Positions 5,785-6,605 of a DNA stretch of 6,605 nt are shown in pieces; positions within the stretch are counted from its first letter, which is position 1, and each line of letters begins with the position of its first letter. The translations under genes were made by a program, and so were the position numbers. The notes beneath the pieces were generated by a model, which saw only the letters and a program-made list of their open reading frames with translations, searched no databases and was not told the DNA's origin. This DNA is from Alphaproteobacteria bacterium (lineage in GTDB: Bacteria > Pseudomonadota > Alphaproteobacteria > UBA6615): assembly GCA_013003285.1 (NCBI GenBank), contig JABDJY010000111.1, positions 1-6,605 of the forward strand, in the 5' to 3' direction.

Positions 5785-6264
5785 ATGGCCGTTGAACCGC
5801 AACATGATTTTCCAGTGTCCTGGGAGCAACTTCACCGCGACGCCAAGGCGCTGGCCTGGCGATTATCGGAAAAAGGCCCGTGGACGCAGATCGTCGCCAT
5901 CACCCGCGGCGGACTGGTGCCGGCGGCCATCGTCTCGCGCGAGCTGGAGATGCGCCTGGTCGATACCTTCTGCGTGTCGTCCTACGACCATCAGAACCAG
6001 GGCAGCCTAACGGTCCTCAAGAAAGTGCCCGGCGACGGCACCGACACGCTGATCGTCGACGATCTGGTGGATACCGGCAACACCGCCAAGCTGGTGCGCG
6101 AAATGCTGCCCAAGGCCCATTTCGCCACGGTCTACGCCAAACCCGCCGGCCGCCCCATGGTCGACACCTTCGTCACCGAGGTGAGCCAGGACACCTGGAT
6201 CCATTTTCCCTGGGACTTGAGCCTACAATTCGCCCGGCCCATCGCAGCGGCGGAGGTGGATTAG
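5785..6264 (+). CDS. gpt: Xanthine-guanine phosphoribosyltransferase
   Basis: This 159-residue enzyme transfers phosphoribose from PRPP to guanine and xanthine (hypoxanthine less well), making GMP and XMP in purine salvage. It acts in the cytosol, often at the inner membrane face. It resembles E. coli Gpt, of 152 residues, along its whole length from memory. The type I PRPP-binding motif is LIVDDLVDTGNTA (89-101). The early RGGLVP loop (41-46) and VSSYDHQNQ (64-72) match the family. KPAGRPMVDTFV (119-130) and DTWIHFPWD (136-144) correspond to the purine-binding end and distinguish it from HPRT. The ATG has GAGGCGGGGG upstream with a spacing of about 7 nt. No truncation or missing key residue is seen. 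It is divergent from the Lon-like gene, and its stop is only 11 bp from the stop of the convergent permease gene. A perfect inverted repeat at its promoter hints at repression. Confidence 0.96.
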   Translation: MAVEPQHDFPVSWEQLHRDAKALAWRLSEKGPWTQIVAITRGGLVPAAIVSRELEMRLVDTFCVSSYDHQNQGSLTVLKKVPGDGTDTLIVDDLVDTGNTAKLVREMLPKAHFATVYAKPAGRPMVDTFVTEVSQDTWIHFPWDLSLQFARPIAAAEVD

Positions 6265-6275
6265 AGGGTACATCC

Positions 6276-6605
6276 CTACACCCCCCGCCAATCGCGCAAA
6301 CGTGGGTCGAGCGCGTCGCGCAGGCCGTCGCCCAATAGGTTGAGGCCAAGCACGGCCAGCGCGATGGCGACGCCGGGGAAGATCGCCAGGCGGGGTTCGA
6401 TGGCCATCAGGGTCTGCGCTTCGAACAACATGCGGCCCCAGCTCGGCGCCGGCGGCTGGGTGCCCAGGCCGAGATAGGCCAGCGCCGCCTCGGCCAGGAT
6501 GGCAATGGCGAACTGGATGGTCGCCTGCACGATCAGCACCGAAGCCACATTTGGCAGCACATGGTCGCGGGTGACCGCGAACGGCCCTTTGCCGATGGCC
6601 AGCCC
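6276..6605 (-). CDS. Dipeptide/oligopeptide ABC transporter permease, DppC/OppC type (partial)
   Basis: This is the C-terminal 109 residues of an inner-membrane permease; the 5' part lies beyond the right edge. It begins inside the EAA loop that contacts the ATPase (GLAIGKGPFAVTRDHVLPNV, with the conserved G and HVLPN). A membrane segment follows (about SVLIVQATIQFAIAILAEAA), then the periplasmic stretch YLGLGTQPPAPSWGRML. The last membrane segment is near FPGVAIALAVLGLNLLGDG, and the tail LRDALDPRLR is highly typical of DppC, OppC and GsiD. The family imports peptides, nickel or other solutes with a periplasmic binding protein; the substrate cannot be told from this part. The GTG at 6558-6560 is internal, since the frame remains open to the edge. 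It is the last gene of its transcription unit, because gpt lies next on the opposite strand. Confidence 0.94.
   Translation of the reverse strand, partial: GLAIGKGPFAVTRDHVLPNVASVLIVQATIQFAIAILAEAALAYLGLGTQPPAPSWGRMLFEAQTLMAIEPRLAIFPGVAIALAVLGLNLLGDGLRDALDPRLRDWRGV

Noticed and set aside
6264..6276. AGGG-TACAT-CCCT as a terminator between gpt and the permease gene
   Set aside because: The stem has only four base pairs and no T run, so it is too weak to call.

Overview
The window looks like chromosomal DNA from a GC-rich Gram-negative bacterium, most likely an alphaproteobacterium. The evidence is the high GC content, genes ending in CCA for tRNA, a diderm-type lipoprotein, an E. coli-like gpt, and a Dpp/Opp-type ABC permease. 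Lineage below class level cannot be read from this sequence.

Left side (1-1430): an AT-richer edge with a perfect 11-bp-arm palindrome (52-81), then an IS3-like DDE transposase on the minus strand (173-1183, GTG start). Imperfect inverted repeats near 120-141 and 1393-1417 may be the element ends, which would make it about 1.3 kb. Next is a tRNA-Arg(ACG) gene on the minus strand (1475-1551) with its own intrinsic terminator (1436-1467). The tRNA 3' end faces the IS, so the left part may be accessory DNA lodged at a tRNA gene. No integrase is visible.

Middle (1552-3274): about 300 bp of non-coding DNA precedes a + strand lipoprotein gene (1853-3010). Its product has a LAGC lipobox, helical middle and divergent OmpA-like C-terminal domain. 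It converges on the gene to its right. The 264-bp space between them holds two inverted copies of a roughly 100-nt structured repeat. Their stems differ in sequence but keep their pairing, which is the most unusual structure in the window.

Right side (3275-6605): a large minus-strand Lon-family protease (797 aa) keeps the Ser-Lys catalytic dyad but has altered Walker motifs. It is divergent from gpt, a + strand xanthine-guanine phosphoribosyltransferase. The 116-bp divergent space carries a TATAAT box toward the protease, a good sigma70-like promoter toward gpt, and a perfect inverted repeat covering the gpt -10 box. gpt converges with the 3' end of a DppC/OppC-type permease gene that runs off the right edge. 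No obvious pathway joins these genes; apart from the divergent promoter region, they look like separate transcription units. I see no convincing new multi-gene system.
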